A model generated the notes under the pieces. That model made no database searches. It was not told the DNA's origin and was given only the letters and a program-made list of their open reading frames with translations. Below are positions 47,023 through 55,985 of a stretch of DNA of 64,000 bases, one piece after another. The position numbers were made by a program, and so were the translations under genes. Source of the DNA: Butyrivibrio sp. WCD3002 (GTDB taxonomy: Bacteria > Bacillota > Clostridia > Lachnospirales > Lachnospiraceae); the NCBI RefSeq assembly GCF_000424265.1, contig NZ_AUJO01000001.1, positions 434,001 through 498,000 on the forward strand, read 5' to 3'. Positions within the stretch are counted from its first letter, which is position 1. The number at the start of each line of letters is the position of its first letter.

Positions 47023-48810
47023 ATGGCACGAAATACTTACAAACAGGATGAAATACTTGAAGAGCCCTTTGACATAAAGCATCTCCTTAGGGCATCCGTA
47101 TATATAAAAAGACATGCAGGAAAAATGATTCTTGCCCTGGTGCTTTCGGCTATTGGAGGAATTACGGCGCTTGTAAGCCCCATTCTTGTTCAGAAAGCAC
47201 TGGATGAGGCAATACCGAATGCAGATAAAAAGATGCTGTTTACTCTTGTTTTCAGCATGGCTGTTTTTTACCTGCTCAGTATGCTTTTCATAACAGTCAG
47301 ATCAAAGATTATGGTTAATGTATCTCAGGATATCATTTATCAGATAAGAAAGGATCTGTTTGAGCATCTGCAACAGCTCCCTTTCCAGTATTATGATGAC
47401 AGACCTCATGGCAAGATTCTTGTAAGGGTTGTAAACTACGTTAATTCTGTGTCGGATATGCTAAGTAACGGACTGATAAATCTGGTTCTTGAATTTCTGA
47501 ATCTGATTTTTATCGTAGTTTTCATGCTGTATGTTGATATTCAGCTCAGCCTTGTGGTGCTTGCAGGTGTTCCGATTCTCATGGTTTTCATGTTCTGGAT
47601 TAAGAACAGGCAGAGAAAAGCATGGCAGGCTGTTTCAAATAAGAATTCAAACCTCAATGCATATCTGCAGGAGAACATTGTTGGAGCAAGAATTACACAG
47701 ATTTTTGCAAGAGAAGATGAAAACGCCAAGATTTTCAAGGAGTTATCAGGAGACTGTAAGAAAACCTGGATGAAGGCTATATATTACAGTACGCTTGTAT
47801 GGCCGGGAATCGATACAATATCTGTATTTGTCCGCGCTGCAATATACATTTTCGGACTTGTAATTTTTGCCGGCGGACACCAGACTCTTGGAACTATTGT
47901 TGCCATTTCAAGCTATGCTTCAAGATTCTGGCAGCCCATCATGAACCTTGGAAATATTTTCAACAACTTTATAAATAACATTGCTTATCTGGAGCGAATC
48001 TTCGAGACCATGGATGAGCCCGTAACCGTAACTGATGCAGAGAATGCTGTTCCCATGCAGAAGATGAAGGGCGAAGTTGAATTTAAGAATGTCACTTTTT
48101 CATATGAAAAGGGCAAGGAGATACTTCATGATGTTTCATTTACGGTTAAGCCCGGTGAAAGCGTTGCACTTGTTGGGCCTACAGGTGCCGGAAAAAGCAC
48201 AATTGTCAGCCTGATTTCAAGGTTCTACAACGTTGACAACGGAAGCATTCTTATAGACGGGCAGGATATTTCAAAGGTTACTCTTAAGTCACTGCGTGAA
48301 CAGATGGGAATCATGCTTCAGGACAGCTTTATTTTCTCAGGAACAATTGAGGATAATATCAGATACGGAAAGCTTGATGCTAAAAGAGATGAAATTATTA
48401 AAGCAAGTAAAACCGTATGTGCCCATGACTTTATAATCAGTATGTCTGATGGCTATGACACCGAGGTAAGAGAGCGCGGCGCTATTTTATCACAGGGCCA
48501 AAAGCAGCTTATTTCCTTTGCCAGAACACTTTTATCAGATCCTGCAATTCTGGTGCTTGATGAAGCTACTTCAAGTATCGACGTGCAGACTGAAAAGGCG
48601 CTGCAGCAGGGACTTAATGCAATGCTCAAGGGCAGAACAAGCTTTATTATTGCCCACAGATTATCAACCATTACAGGCTGTGATAAGATTATGTATATTA
48701 ATGACGGCGGTATTACTGAAGCCGGAACCCACGAGGAGCTCATGGCTAAGAAGGGCGATTATTATAAGCTTTATACTGCTCAGATAGAGGGCCTTAGGGG
48801 CATAGCCTGA
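47023..48810 (+). CDS. ABC exporter half-transporter with full catalytic site
   Basis: This is the second half of the heterodimer: about six membrane helices, Walker A GPTGAGKST, Walker B LVLDEATSSID with the catalytic Glu, and switch His in IIAHRLST. Its signature motif is changed to LSQGQKQL. The changed signature serves the degenerate ATP site, as expected for this class. GGAG lies upstream, and an inverted repeat overlaps the stop codon. Confidence 0.92.
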   Translation: MARNTYKQDEILEEPFDIKHLLRASVYIKRHAGKMILALVLSAIGGITALVSPILVQKALDEAIPNADKKMLFTLVFSMAVFYLLSMLFITVRSKIMVNVSQDIIYQIRKDLFEHLQQLPFQYYDDRPHGKILVRVVNYVNSVSDMLSNGLINLVLEFLNLIFIVVFMLYVDIQLSLVVLAGVPILMVFMFWIKNRQRKAWQAVSNKNSNLNAYLQENIVGARITQIFAREDENAKIFKELSGDCKKTWMKAIYYSTLVWPGIDTISVFVRAAIYIFGLVIFAGGHQTLGTIVAISSYASRFWQPIMNLGNIFNNFINNIAYLERIFETMDEPVTVTDAENAVPMQKMKGEVEFKNVTFSYEKGKEILHDVSFTVKPGESVALVGPTGAGKSTIVSLISRFYNVDNGSILIDGQDISKVTLKSLREQMGIMLQDSFIFSGTIEDNIRYGKLDAKRDEIIKASKTVCAHDFIISMSDGYDTEVRERGAILSQGQKQLISFARTLLSDPAILVLDEATSSIDVQTEKALQQGLNAMLKGRTSFIIAHRLSTITGCDKIMYINDGGITEAGTHEELMAKKGDYYKLYTAQIEGLRGIA

Positions 48811-48835
48811 TTACTATATTAATACGACAGGCTAT
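48802..48835 (+). terminator. Possible weak terminator overlapping the exporter stop codon
   Basis: ATAGCCTG (48802-48809) pairs with CAGGCTAT (48828-48835) across an 18-base loop, followed by AT-rich sequence with TTTTATTTTT. The stem includes the TGA stop. Confidence 0.45.
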
Positions 48836-48860
48836 ATAAATTTTATTTTTGGAGGAGATT

Positions 48861-49379
48861 ATGGAAAAAATTACAATTAGAGAGGTGAGCCTTGATGATG
48901 CGTCAAGGCTCCTTGAAATATACAATTATTATGTCGATGAAACTGCTATTACCTATGAGATAGAGGATCCTACTCTTGAGGATTTTAGTAACAGAATCAG
49001 CAATACTTTAAAGAAATATCCTTATCTTGTTGCTGAGTATGAAGGAAAAATCATAGGCTATGTATATGCCAGCACCTTTGTAGACAGAGCAGCCTACGAT
49101 CACTGCGCAACTCTCAGTATTTATCTTGATAAGGATTATCACGGCCTTGGTGCAGGAAGAGCTCTCTATGAAGCAATTGAAGAGAGGCTTTTAAAGATGG
49201 GAGTTGTAAATCTTTATGCATGTATAGCTTACACAAAGGAAGAGGATGAGTATCTTACCAACAACAGCATGCGTTTTCACGAGCACATGGGTTATAAGCT
49301 CTGCGGAACCTTTAATGAATGTGGTAGGAAATTCGGCAGATGTTATGACATGATTTACATGGAGAAGCTAATTCGATAA
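48861..49379 (+). CDS. GNAT acetyltransferase, phosphinothricin-acetyltransferase-like
   Basis: The 172-residue Gcn5-type N-acetyltransferase shows YNYYVDETAITYE near the N-terminus, as in the Pat/YncA group. The acetyl-CoA loop region reads YHGLGAGRALYEAI. Members acetylate amino acid analogues such as phosphinothricin or methionine sulfoximine. The real substrate is not known. GGAGGAG lies before the ATG at 48861; a TTG at 48849 overlaps that site. Confidence 0.85.
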   Translation: MEKITIREVSLDDASRLLEIYNYYVDETAITYEIEDPTLEDFSNRISNTLKKYPYLVAEYEGKIIGYVYASTFVDRAAYDHCATLSIYLDKDYHGLGAGRALYEAIEERLLKMGVVNLYACIAYTKEEDEYLTNNSMRFHEHMGYKLCGTFNECGRKFGRCYDMIYMEKLIR

Positions 49380-49391
49380 AATGTAATAGGT

Positions 49392-49934
49392 ATGAAAAAG
49401 GAACAGTTGAGAGAATTAGACGATAATCGAACATCTTATATTGTTATTCTGGGCTTTATGCTGGCCCTTTCGCTTATCTTATCTTATATCGAGTCTTTGA
49501 TTCCTTTTCCCTTTGGAGTTCCCGGAATGAAGCTGGGACTTCCAAATATGGCCGTTGTAATCCTTATATACAGGTATGGTGCAAAAGAAGGCATTGTTAT
49601 TAATGTTTTAAGGATTATTTTAAGCGGCTTTTTATTTGGGAATTTATTTGGAATTTTGTTCTCTATATCAGGCGCGCTAATAAGTTTTTTATTTATGGTA
49701 ATCGCTAAGAAAACGGGACTTCTGGACATGAGAGGGGTAAGTGTTGTAGGCGGATTAACTCACAATATTGCGCAGCTCTTTGTAGCTGCATTTATTGTGA
49801 AAACCTCTGGAATAATGTTTTATCTGCCTGCGCTTCTTATTTCAGGTGCCATAACCGGTTTTTTAAACGGATTTATCGCTGAAAAGCTAGGTATATATTT
49901 GAATAAAACTTTTATCAGGAGTAAGAATAGATGA
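49392..49934 (+). CDS. Gx transporter family membrane protein
   Basis: The 180-residue protein has about five membrane helices. It carries the family segment IPFPFGVPGMKLGLPNMAVV and was formerly called heptaprenyl diphosphate synthase component I. It resembles the substrate-binding (S) components of ECF transporters. It lies 12 bases after the GNAT gene with a poor ribosome site. Its TGA overlaps the ruvA ATG (ATGA), so it is coupled to both neighbours. Confidence 0.85.
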   Translation: MKKEQLRELDDNRTSYIVILGFMLALSLILSYIESLIPFPFGVPGMKLGLPNMAVVILIYRYGAKEGIVINVLRIILSGFLFGNLFGILFSISGALISFLFMVIAKKTGLLDMRGVSVVGGLTHNIAQLFVAAFIVKTSGIMFYLPALLISGAITGFLNGFIAEKLGIYLNKTFIRSKNR

Positions 49935-50548
49935 TTGCATATTTAAACGGAATTGTGGATCAGATTGAAGATACCGTTGCAGTTATAGATGTTAACGGAA
50001 TCGGATACAACGTTTTTATATCAGCTTATACTGCAGACAGACTTCCCGCAAAGGGCGAGGTTGTTAAGCTTTATACTTATCTTAGTGTCAGAGAAGATGC
50101 TATGAATTTATATGGCTTTTTATCAAAGGATGAGCTTGAATTCTTTAAGCTTCTTATCAGTGTAAGCGGCATAGGGCCTAAGGGCGGGCAGGCGATTTTA
50201 TCGGTGATGACACCTGATGATCTTAGATTCGCAATTCTGTCAGGTGATTCAAAAGCTATAGCAAAAGCTCCAGGTGTTGGTAAAAAGACTGCAGAGAGAC
50301 TGGTGTTGGAGCTTCATGACAAGATTTCCGCAGAGGATATTACTTCCGGAAAAGTATCGGGAGATGCGGATTCCATTCTTCCTTCAGCTGATAACGAGCC
50401 GCAAAGCGAGGCAATTGAAGCACTTGTTGCTCTTGGCTATTCCGGCACGGAAGCGGCAAAGGCCGTCAGAAAGGTATTATCTTCAGGAAACGTGGACAGT
50501 TCGGATACTGAAGGCATTCTGAAGCTTGCGCTTAAGGAATTATTCTGA
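49931..50548 (+). CDS. ruvA: Holliday junction helicase subunit RuvA
   Basis: This protein binds four-way junctions and recruits RuvB for branch migration. The N-terminal OB-fold begins MIAYLNGIVDQIEDTVAVID. The HhH motifs include GIGPKGGQAIL and APGVGKKTAERLVLEL, and a C-terminal domain (EAIEALVALGYSGTEA) binds RuvB. The 205 residues are normal. It overlaps the Gx gene by four bases. Confidence 0.95.
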   Translation: MIAYLNGIVDQIEDTVAVIDVNGIGYNVFISAYTADRLPAKGEVVKLYTYLSVREDAMNLYGFLSKDELEFFKLLISVSGIGPKGGQAILSVMTPDDLRFAILSGDSKAIAKAPGVGKKTAERLVLELHDKISAEDITSGKVSGDADSILPSADNEPQSEAIEALVALGYSGTEAAKAVRKVLSSGNVDSSDTEGILKLALKELF

Positions 50549-50605
50549 TTTATGACTTTGTGCCGTTATATTAAAATGAAATCATAACTCTTTATGGAGA
50601 TTTTT

Positions 50606-51628
50606 ATGGAAAAGAGAACTATTCGTACATCAGCAAAATCAAATACCACAAATGCTGAGTTTACAAATGAAGATATAAAGCTGGAGGGATCACTTCGTCC
50701 TAAGAAGCTTGCCGATTATATCGGTCAGCAGAAGATAAAGGATAATCTGAATATCTCAATAGAAGCAGCAAAGCAGAGATGTCAGAGTCTTGATCATATT
50801 CTTCTCTATGGTCCTCCCGGACTTGGAAAAACCACACTGGCTGAAATCATTGCCAATGAAATGGGAGTAAACTGCAAGGTTACAAGCGGACCTGCCATTG
50901 AAAAGCCCGGTGAAATAGCAGCTATTCTCAATAACCTGAAGGAAGGGGATGTCCTTTTTATTGATGAGATTCATCGCCTTAACAGACAGGTTGAAGAGGT
51001 TTTATATCCTGCAATGGAGGATTATAAGATTGATATTATGATTGGAAAAGGACCAACAGCAAGATCCATAAGACTTGATCTTCCTCATTTTACACTGGTT
51101 GGTGCTACCACAAGAGCCGGCATGCTTTCAGCACCTCTTCGTGACAGATTTGGAATGCTCTACAGAATGGAGTTTTATGAGATTGAAGAACTTATGAACA
51201 TTATTCTCCAATCTGCAAAGGTTCTTGATGTTGAGACAGAAAAAGGCGGAGCAAGAGAGATGGCAAGACGAAGCCGCGGAACGCCGCGTATTGCCAACAG
51301 AATTCTTAAGAGAGTAAGGGATTATGCACAGGTAAGGTATGACGGCGTTATCACAGAAGATGTTGCAAAGACTGCGCTTGACCTTATGGATGTTGATAAA
51401 CTGGGTCTTGACCACAACGACAGAACGCTTCTCATTACTCTTATTGAGAAATTTGGCGGTGGCCCTGCAGGTCTTGATACGCTTGCAGCTTCCATCGGTG
51501 AAGATCCCGGAACAATAGAAGATGTCTATGAGCCTTATCTTTTGAAAAATGGTCTTATTAACAGAACTCCAAGGGGCAGAGTAGTTACAGATCTGGCATA
51601 TCAGCATTTGGGACTTGATTTTGAATAA
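50606..51628 (+). CDS. ruvB: Holliday junction helicase motor RuvB
   Basis: This AAA+ motor drives branch migration with RuvA. Walker A is [11 protein letters not shown], Walker B is [12 protein letters not shown], sensor 1 is LVGATTRAG and the arginine finger lies in APLRDRFG. A winged-helix domain closes the 340-residue protein ([13 protein letters not shown]). The ATG at 50606 follows GGAGA. An ATG at 50594 overlaps that site and would add four residues. No ruvC is nearby. Confidence 0.95.
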   Translation: MEKRTIRTSAKSNTTNAEFTNEDIKLEGSLRPKKLADYIGQQKIKDNLNISIEAAKQRCQSLDHILLYGPPGLGKTTLAEIIANEMGVNCKVTSGPAIEKPGEIAAILNNLKEGDVLFIDEIHRLNRQVEEVLYPAMEDYKIDIMIGKGPTARSIRLDLPHFTLVGATTRAGMLSAPLRDRFGMLYRMEFYEIEELMNIILQSAKVLDVETEKGGAREMARRSRGTPRIANRILKRVRDYAQVRYDGVITEDVAKTALDLMDVDKLGLDHNDRTLLITLIEKFGGGPAGLDTLAASIGEDPGTIEDVYEPYLLKNGLINRTPRGRVVTDLAYQHLGLDFE

Positions 51629-51634
51629 TTTAAC

Positions 51635-51667
51635 CCACAATATATTTTTCTGCAATATATATTGTGG
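51635..51667. repeat. AT-rich inverted repeat after ruvB
   Basis: CCACAATATAT (51635-51645) pairs with ATATATTGTGG (51657-51667). A related, weaker palindrome (around 51694-51708) is followed by TTTTTT. Together they may end ruvB transcription. Confidence 0.55.
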
Positions 51668-51729
51668 TATAATATCTGATAAATACAGTATATTGTAGGT
51701 TTTTTATTATATAATTCTTGGATTTTCTC

Positions 51730-51759
51730 TTGAAATAGGGGCTAAAAGAAGTATATAAT
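51730..51759 (+). promoter_or_regulatory. zapA promoter
   Basis: TTGAAA (51730-51735), an 18-bp spacer and TATAAT (51754-51759). The leader is about 26 bases with a GGGGGAGG ribosome site. Confidence 0.78.
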
Positions 51760-51791
51760 TCATTCATAACACTTTTTCGGGGGAGGAAATT

Positions 51792-52199
51792 ATGGCTTCT
51801 AAGACAGATACCGAGGTTATCATTGGGGGAAAGGTTTTTACCTTAAGTGGATATGAAAGTGAGGAATACTTACAGAAGGTTGCCTCATATATAAATAATA
51901 AGATTGCAGACTACAACAAGATGGAGGGCTTTAAGAGACAGCCCCTCGATACTCAGAATGTTCTGCTTCAGCTTAATATTGCTGATGACTACTTCAAGGC
52001 AAAGAAACAGATAGAGCTTTTGGAGGGTCAGCTCAGTGACAAGGAAAAGGAGCTTTACGACATTAAGCATGAGCTTATCGCGACTCAGATAAAGCTTGAA
52101 AATACTGAGAAAAACGTTAAGAATCTTCAGTCTGACATTACAGAGGATTCAAGAAAGATTATTCAGATGGAAACAGAGCTTAAGACTCTGAAAAAGTAA
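51792..52199 (+). CDS. zapA: Cell division protein ZapA
   Basis: This small activator bundles FtsZ filaments at midcell. The N-terminal globular part contains TEVIIGGKVFTLSGYESEEY. The family's ALNIADDY-like helix reads QLNIADDYFKAKKQIELL, followed by a long coiled coil to residue 135. It has its own promoter and a terminator directly after the stop, so it is monocistronic. Confidence 0.88.
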   Translation: MASKTDTEVIIGGKVFTLSGYESEEYLQKVASYINNKIADYNKMEGFKRQPLDTQNVLLQLNIADDYFKAKKQIELLEGQLSDKEKELYDIKHELIATQIKLENTEKNVKNLQSDITEDSRKIIQMETELKTLKK

Positions 52200-52205
52200 T
52201 GTGAA

Positions 52206-52230
52206 GGCTGCCGGTAATGGCAGCCTTTTT
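52206..52230 (+). terminator. Rho-independent terminator after zapA
   Basis: GGCTGCC (52206-52212) pairs with GGCAGCC (52219-52225), with loop GGTAAT, followed by five T. It ends 12 bases before the next start codon, whose ribosome site must lie in or next to the T-run. Confidence 0.88.
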
Positions 52231-52241
52231 CGGTGAAAAAT

Positions 52242-54590
52242 ATGAACAAAGTTGAACTACTTGCCCCTGCAGGTAATTATGAGACCATGCTGGGCGCTTT
52301 TGCTGCCGGAGCTGACGCCGTATATCTCGGAGGTCAGGGCTTTGGTGCAAGAGCATTTGCTGACAATTTCACAGAGGAAGAAGTTATATCTGCTATCAGA
52401 TATGCCCATCTTCATGGAAAAAAGATCTATCTTACTACCAATATTTTACTTAAGCAAAATGAGATAGATTCTTTTAGGGACTTCTTTGCGCCTTACGCTT
52501 ATGCGGGGCTTGATGGTGCTATCATCCAGGATCTTGGAGTTTTTAGAATTATCAGCGAAGAATTTCCATGGGTTGAAAGACATGCCAGCACCCAGATGAC
52601 AATAACGGGTCCCGAAGGTGCAAGACTTTTGAAGGAGCTCGGTGCCACAAGAGTAGTGCCGGCAAGAGAGCTTACCCTTGATGAGATTCACGGTATTCAT
52701 GAATATTGTAAAAAGCTAGACGGTAAGGGCATCGAAATCGAAGCCTTTATTCATGGCGCTATGTGCTACAGCTATTCAGGAGCCTGCCTTTTTTCAAGTA
52801 TGGTAGGTGAAAGAAGCGGTAACAGAGGACGCTGTGCTCAGCCCTGCAGACTTCCCTATAAGCTTAACGGTCACGGAAAAGAGTGCTATCCCTTAAGCCT
52901 TAAGGATATGTGCATGGTTGATAGAATTCCTGAGCTGATAGAAGCCGGGATAAATTCCTTCAAAATCGAAGGAAGAATGAAAAAGCCAGAGTACGCGGCC
53001 GGTGTAACCTCCGTTTACAGAAGGTTTATTGATAAATACTACGAAGCAATCGCATCCGGAAAAGAAAAGGGAACAGTAAAGCTTCTTTCAAATGCAGGAG
53101 ATAAGAAGATTTTATCCAGTCTTTATCTGCGGTCTGAAATAGGTGAGGGATATTATTTCAGGCACAACAGTAAGGATATGGTCACCCTTGAGAATCCTTC
53201 CTATAACGGATCTGACGAAGAGGTTCTTAAGGAGGTTGGTGAGAAATACTTATCCGTTAAAAAGCTGATTCCAATAGATTTAAAATGTGAATTACTTGCA
53301 GGTAAAGAGGCAACCCTGACACTTAGCGCCAATACGGAAAACGGCATAGTTTCTGCCACTGTTAAGGGTGATGTGGTTCAGGTTGCTCAGAACAGGCCCA
53401 TGGCACCGGAAGACTGCAAAAAGCAGCTTTTAAAATTTGGAAATTCCGAATTTTCAGTTGCATCCTGTGATATTACTTTGGATGAAGCCGGAATTTTCAT
53501 GCCTGTAAAAGCGCTTAATGAGCTTAGAAGAAATGCTGCTAATTCCCTTGAGGAAGAAATAATAAAAAGTCGTGGTTATGAAATTATTGAAAGATCTACT
53601 TGTGATAGACCAAAGAATAATGAATATAAACCTGATAAATTAAAAAGCTTTATAAATAAGCCTACTCTCTGCGTAAGTGTAATGACCAAAGCTCAACTTG
53701 AGGTTGTTTCTGCTGAGAGTATGAATAATGGAAATATAGACAGAGTAATAGTTGATAGCAGATTACTTGTTTTAGATGAGAAACTTCCGGATCTTGGAAG
53801 AGCTGAAGTATTTACGGCGCTACCATATGTTCTTAGATGTGAAAAGGGAATACCTGACAGATATGATCTAAAGCGTATTCTTGATTATGCCGAAAAATAT
53901 GGCCTTGATGGCATTGTGGTTCGAAATCTTGAGGAGCTTTCATTTGCTTTAAATTACGGCTATAAGGGAAGAATTATTCCGGATTATGGTCTTTATCTCT
54001 GGAACGAAGAAGCCTTTAAGCTCTATAGTGAAATACTGAAGCATCACGGATTAACTGATTTTTCACTGCCGCTTGAACTGAGTTTTTTCGAGATGAATGA
54101 TACGATGAAGGCTATTTACAGCCATGTGATTTCAACAGGAAAGCATGAGCAGATTTCTCTTCCTACAGCGATGCTTCAGGTTTACGGAAGAGTTCCCATG
54201 ATGCACACTGCAAACTGCATAAGGAATACCTTTGGTGACTGCACGGGAAAAAGAGGCGGTGAAGTGTCCTATGAGACTATTTTCATAAATGACAGAACCG
54301 GTCGAACCATGCCCGTTACCTATGATTGCAGGTATTGTACCAATATCATTTGGAACAGCGTACCGGTATCGTTATTTAAAAAGGCAGATAAGCTTAACAG
54401 TTTTTCATCGAAATTCAGTACCTGCTTCAGAGTCGATCTGACGACTGAAAAGCCGGATCTGAGCAGGGATATAATTAAAGGCTATGGGGAGCTTTTAAAG
54501 TTCGGATCAGGAAAAGATAAGGATATGTACATAGAAAAGCTCCTAAGTATGGAATATACGACAGGGCATTTTGAGAGGAGCGCAGATTAA
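52242..54590 (+). CDS. U32 family peptidase with DUF3656 domain
   Basis: The protein is in the U32 collagenase/YhbU-like family. It has the N-terminal barrel ELLAPAGNYETMLGAF, GADAVYLGGQGFGARA and the Cys-containing FIHGAMCYSYSGACL with GNRGRCAQPCR. A DUF3656-like middle follows. Some homologues act with iron-sulfur cofactors in tRNA or ubiquinone hydroxylation rather than as proteases, and the four conserved Cys favour that reading. The ATG at 52242 has only a weak GGTGA site. It follows the zapA terminator closely; the 782-residue length is normal. Confidence 0.9.
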   Translation: MNKVELLAPAGNYETMLGAFAAGADAVYLGGQGFGARAFADNFTEEEVISAIRYAHLHGKKIYLTTNILLKQNEIDSFRDFFAPYAYAGLDGAIIQDLGVFRIISEEFPWVERHASTQMTITGPEGARLLKELGATRVVPARELTLDEIHGIHEYCKKLDGKGIEIEAFIHGAMCYSYSGACLFSSMVGERSGNRGRCAQPCRLPYKLNGHGKECYPLSLKDMCMVDRIPELIEAGINSFKIEGRMKKPEYAAGVTSVYRRFIDKYYEAIASGKEKGTVKLLSNAGDKKILSSLYLRSEIGEGYYFRHNSKDMVTLENPSYNGSDEEVLKEVGEKYLSVKKLIPIDLKCELLAGKEATLTLSANTENGIVSATVKGDVVQVAQNRPMAPEDCKKQLLKFGNSEFSVASCDITLDEAGIFMPVKALNELRRNAANSLEEEIIKSRGYEIIERSTCDRPKNNEYKPDKLKSFINKPTLCVSVMTKAQLEVVSAESMNNGNIDRVIVDSRLLVLDEKLPDLGRAEVFTALPYVLRCEKGIPDRYDLKRILDYAEKYGLDGIVVRNLEELSFALNYGYKGRIIPDYGLYLWNEEAFKLYSEILKHHGLTDFSLPLELSFFEMNDTMKAIYSHVISTGKHEQISLPTAMLQVYGRVPMMHTANCIRNTFGDCTGKRGGEVSYETIFINDRTGRTMPVTYDCRYCTNIIWNSVPVSLFKKADKLNSFSSKFSTCFRVDLTTEKPDLSRDIIKGYGELLKFGSGKDKDMYIEKLLSMEYTTGHFERSAD

Positions 54591-54593
54591 AGT

Positions 54594-55985
54594 TTGGGGA
54601 TACTTGATTTTTATTTATCTGAGATAGCCAAGTATGTAATTGGGGGATGTATTATTTTCTATACATTTTTCAGTTTCCTGGTATTTGTTTATAAGGGAGA
54701 AAAGAGACGCGGGTGGATATACGGTTTTCAGACGGCGTTTCTTTTTCTTACACAATTTGCCTGTTTTATTCAGATTATTGCAAAGACAGGAAGTAAGAGA
54801 TATCTGCTTCTGCTTGCCATTCAGACCCTTGTAATTCTAATGACAATTTCGCTTTATAAGATGATTTATCCGGAAGGAAACAGGCTGATAATCCATAATA
54901 TGTGCTTCATGCTTATGGTTGGAATGCTTGTGATTACAAGAGTTTCCTATTGGAAGGGAATAAAGCAGTTTATGATAGCATCTTTTTCTATTGTTATTGC
55001 GCTGCTTATTCCTGAGATAATATTCAGGCTGGAAGTATTGGAGAGACTTGGCTATGTGTTTGCTTTGGCCGGTCTGATTTTACTGACGGTGCTATTGGTG
55101 TACGGAACAGTTACTAACGGTTCAAAGATCAATTTCAGAATTGCAGGTATATCCTTTATGCCAACTGAAGTTGTAAAGCTGTTTTTCGTATTTTTTACCG
55201 CCTCAGTGTTATCCATGAAAACTGATTTTAAGACTGTTGCATTATGCTCTGTTTTAGCAGCTGCTCATGTGATAATACTGGTTCTTTTGAAGGATCTTGG
55301 AAGTGCGCTTATTTACTTTGTTGTATATATGTGTATCCTGCTTGTGGCTACAGGAAATCCTTTGTATTTTATTTCCGGATTTGCCCTTGGAGGCCTTGCA
55401 AGTGTCGTTGCATACAAGCTCTTTCCGCACATTCAGGTCAGAGTGGCGGCATTTGTTAATCCTTGGGCTGACATAGAAACCGGAGGCTATCAGATAACCC
55501 AGTCCCTATTTGCAATTAGCGGCGGAGGTCTGTTTGGTCTTGGCCTTTACGGAGGCAATCCCACATCGATTCCTTTCGTTGAAGAGGATTTTATTTTTGC
55601 TGCAATTTCAGAGGAGCTTGGCATTATATTTTCCTGTTGCCTGCTGGCTATCTGCATTTCAACCTTTGTTATGGTGCTAAGGGAAGCATATAAGATTAAA
55701 AACGATTTCGGAAGGCTTTTATGCCTTGGCTTTGGAGTTACATATATTTTTCAGGTTTTCCTTACTGCAGGGGGAAATGCCAAGTTTATTCCCCTTACGG
55801 GAGTAACACTTCCTCTTGTAAGCTATGGAGGAACTTCCGTTTTGGTATCTATAGTTATGTTTGCTTTTATTGAGGGCGAGTGCCTGGTTAGAAGTGATGA
55901 AAGATATCAGGCTTATTTAGATAAAAAGAAAGAGGCAGCCTTGAAAAATAAGGCATTAAATAATGAAAAAAGAAAATCAGACTGA
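54594..55985 (+). CDS. FtsW/RodA/SpoVE-family glycan polymerase
   Basis: This SEDS-family membrane protein has about ten to twelve helices. The catalytic Asp region reads LLKDLGSALIYFVVYM, and ISEELGIIF and VSYGGTSVL are typical of FtsW/RodA. The start is TTG, three bases after the peptidase gene, with GGAG upstream. The gene overlaps the PBP gene by 23 bases, so the polymerase and transpeptidase are made as a pair, as with RodA/PBP2. Whether it serves division or elongation cannot be told from sequence alone. Confidence 0.9.
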   Translation: MGILDFYLSEIAKYVIGGCIIFYTFFSFLVFVYKGEKRRGWIYGFQTAFLFLTQFACFIQIIAKTGSKRYLLLLAIQTLVILMTISLYKMIYPEGNRLIIHNMCFMLMVGMLVITRVSYWKGIKQFMIASFSIVIALLIPEIIFRLEVLERLGYVFALAGLILLTVLLVYGTVTNGSKINFRIAGISFMPTEVVKLFFVFFTASVLSMKTDFKTVALCSVLAAAHVIILVLLKDLGSALIYFVVYMCILLVATGNPLYFISGFALGGLASVVAYKLFPHIQVRVAAFVNPWADIETGGYQITQSLFAISGGGLFGLGLYGGNPTSIPFVEEDFIFAAISEELGIIFSCCLLAICISTFVMVLREAYKIKNDFGRLLCLGFGVTYIFQVFLTAGGNAKFIPLTGVTLPLVSYGGTSVLVSIVMFAFIEGECLVRSDERYQAYLDKKKEAALKNKALNNEKRKSD

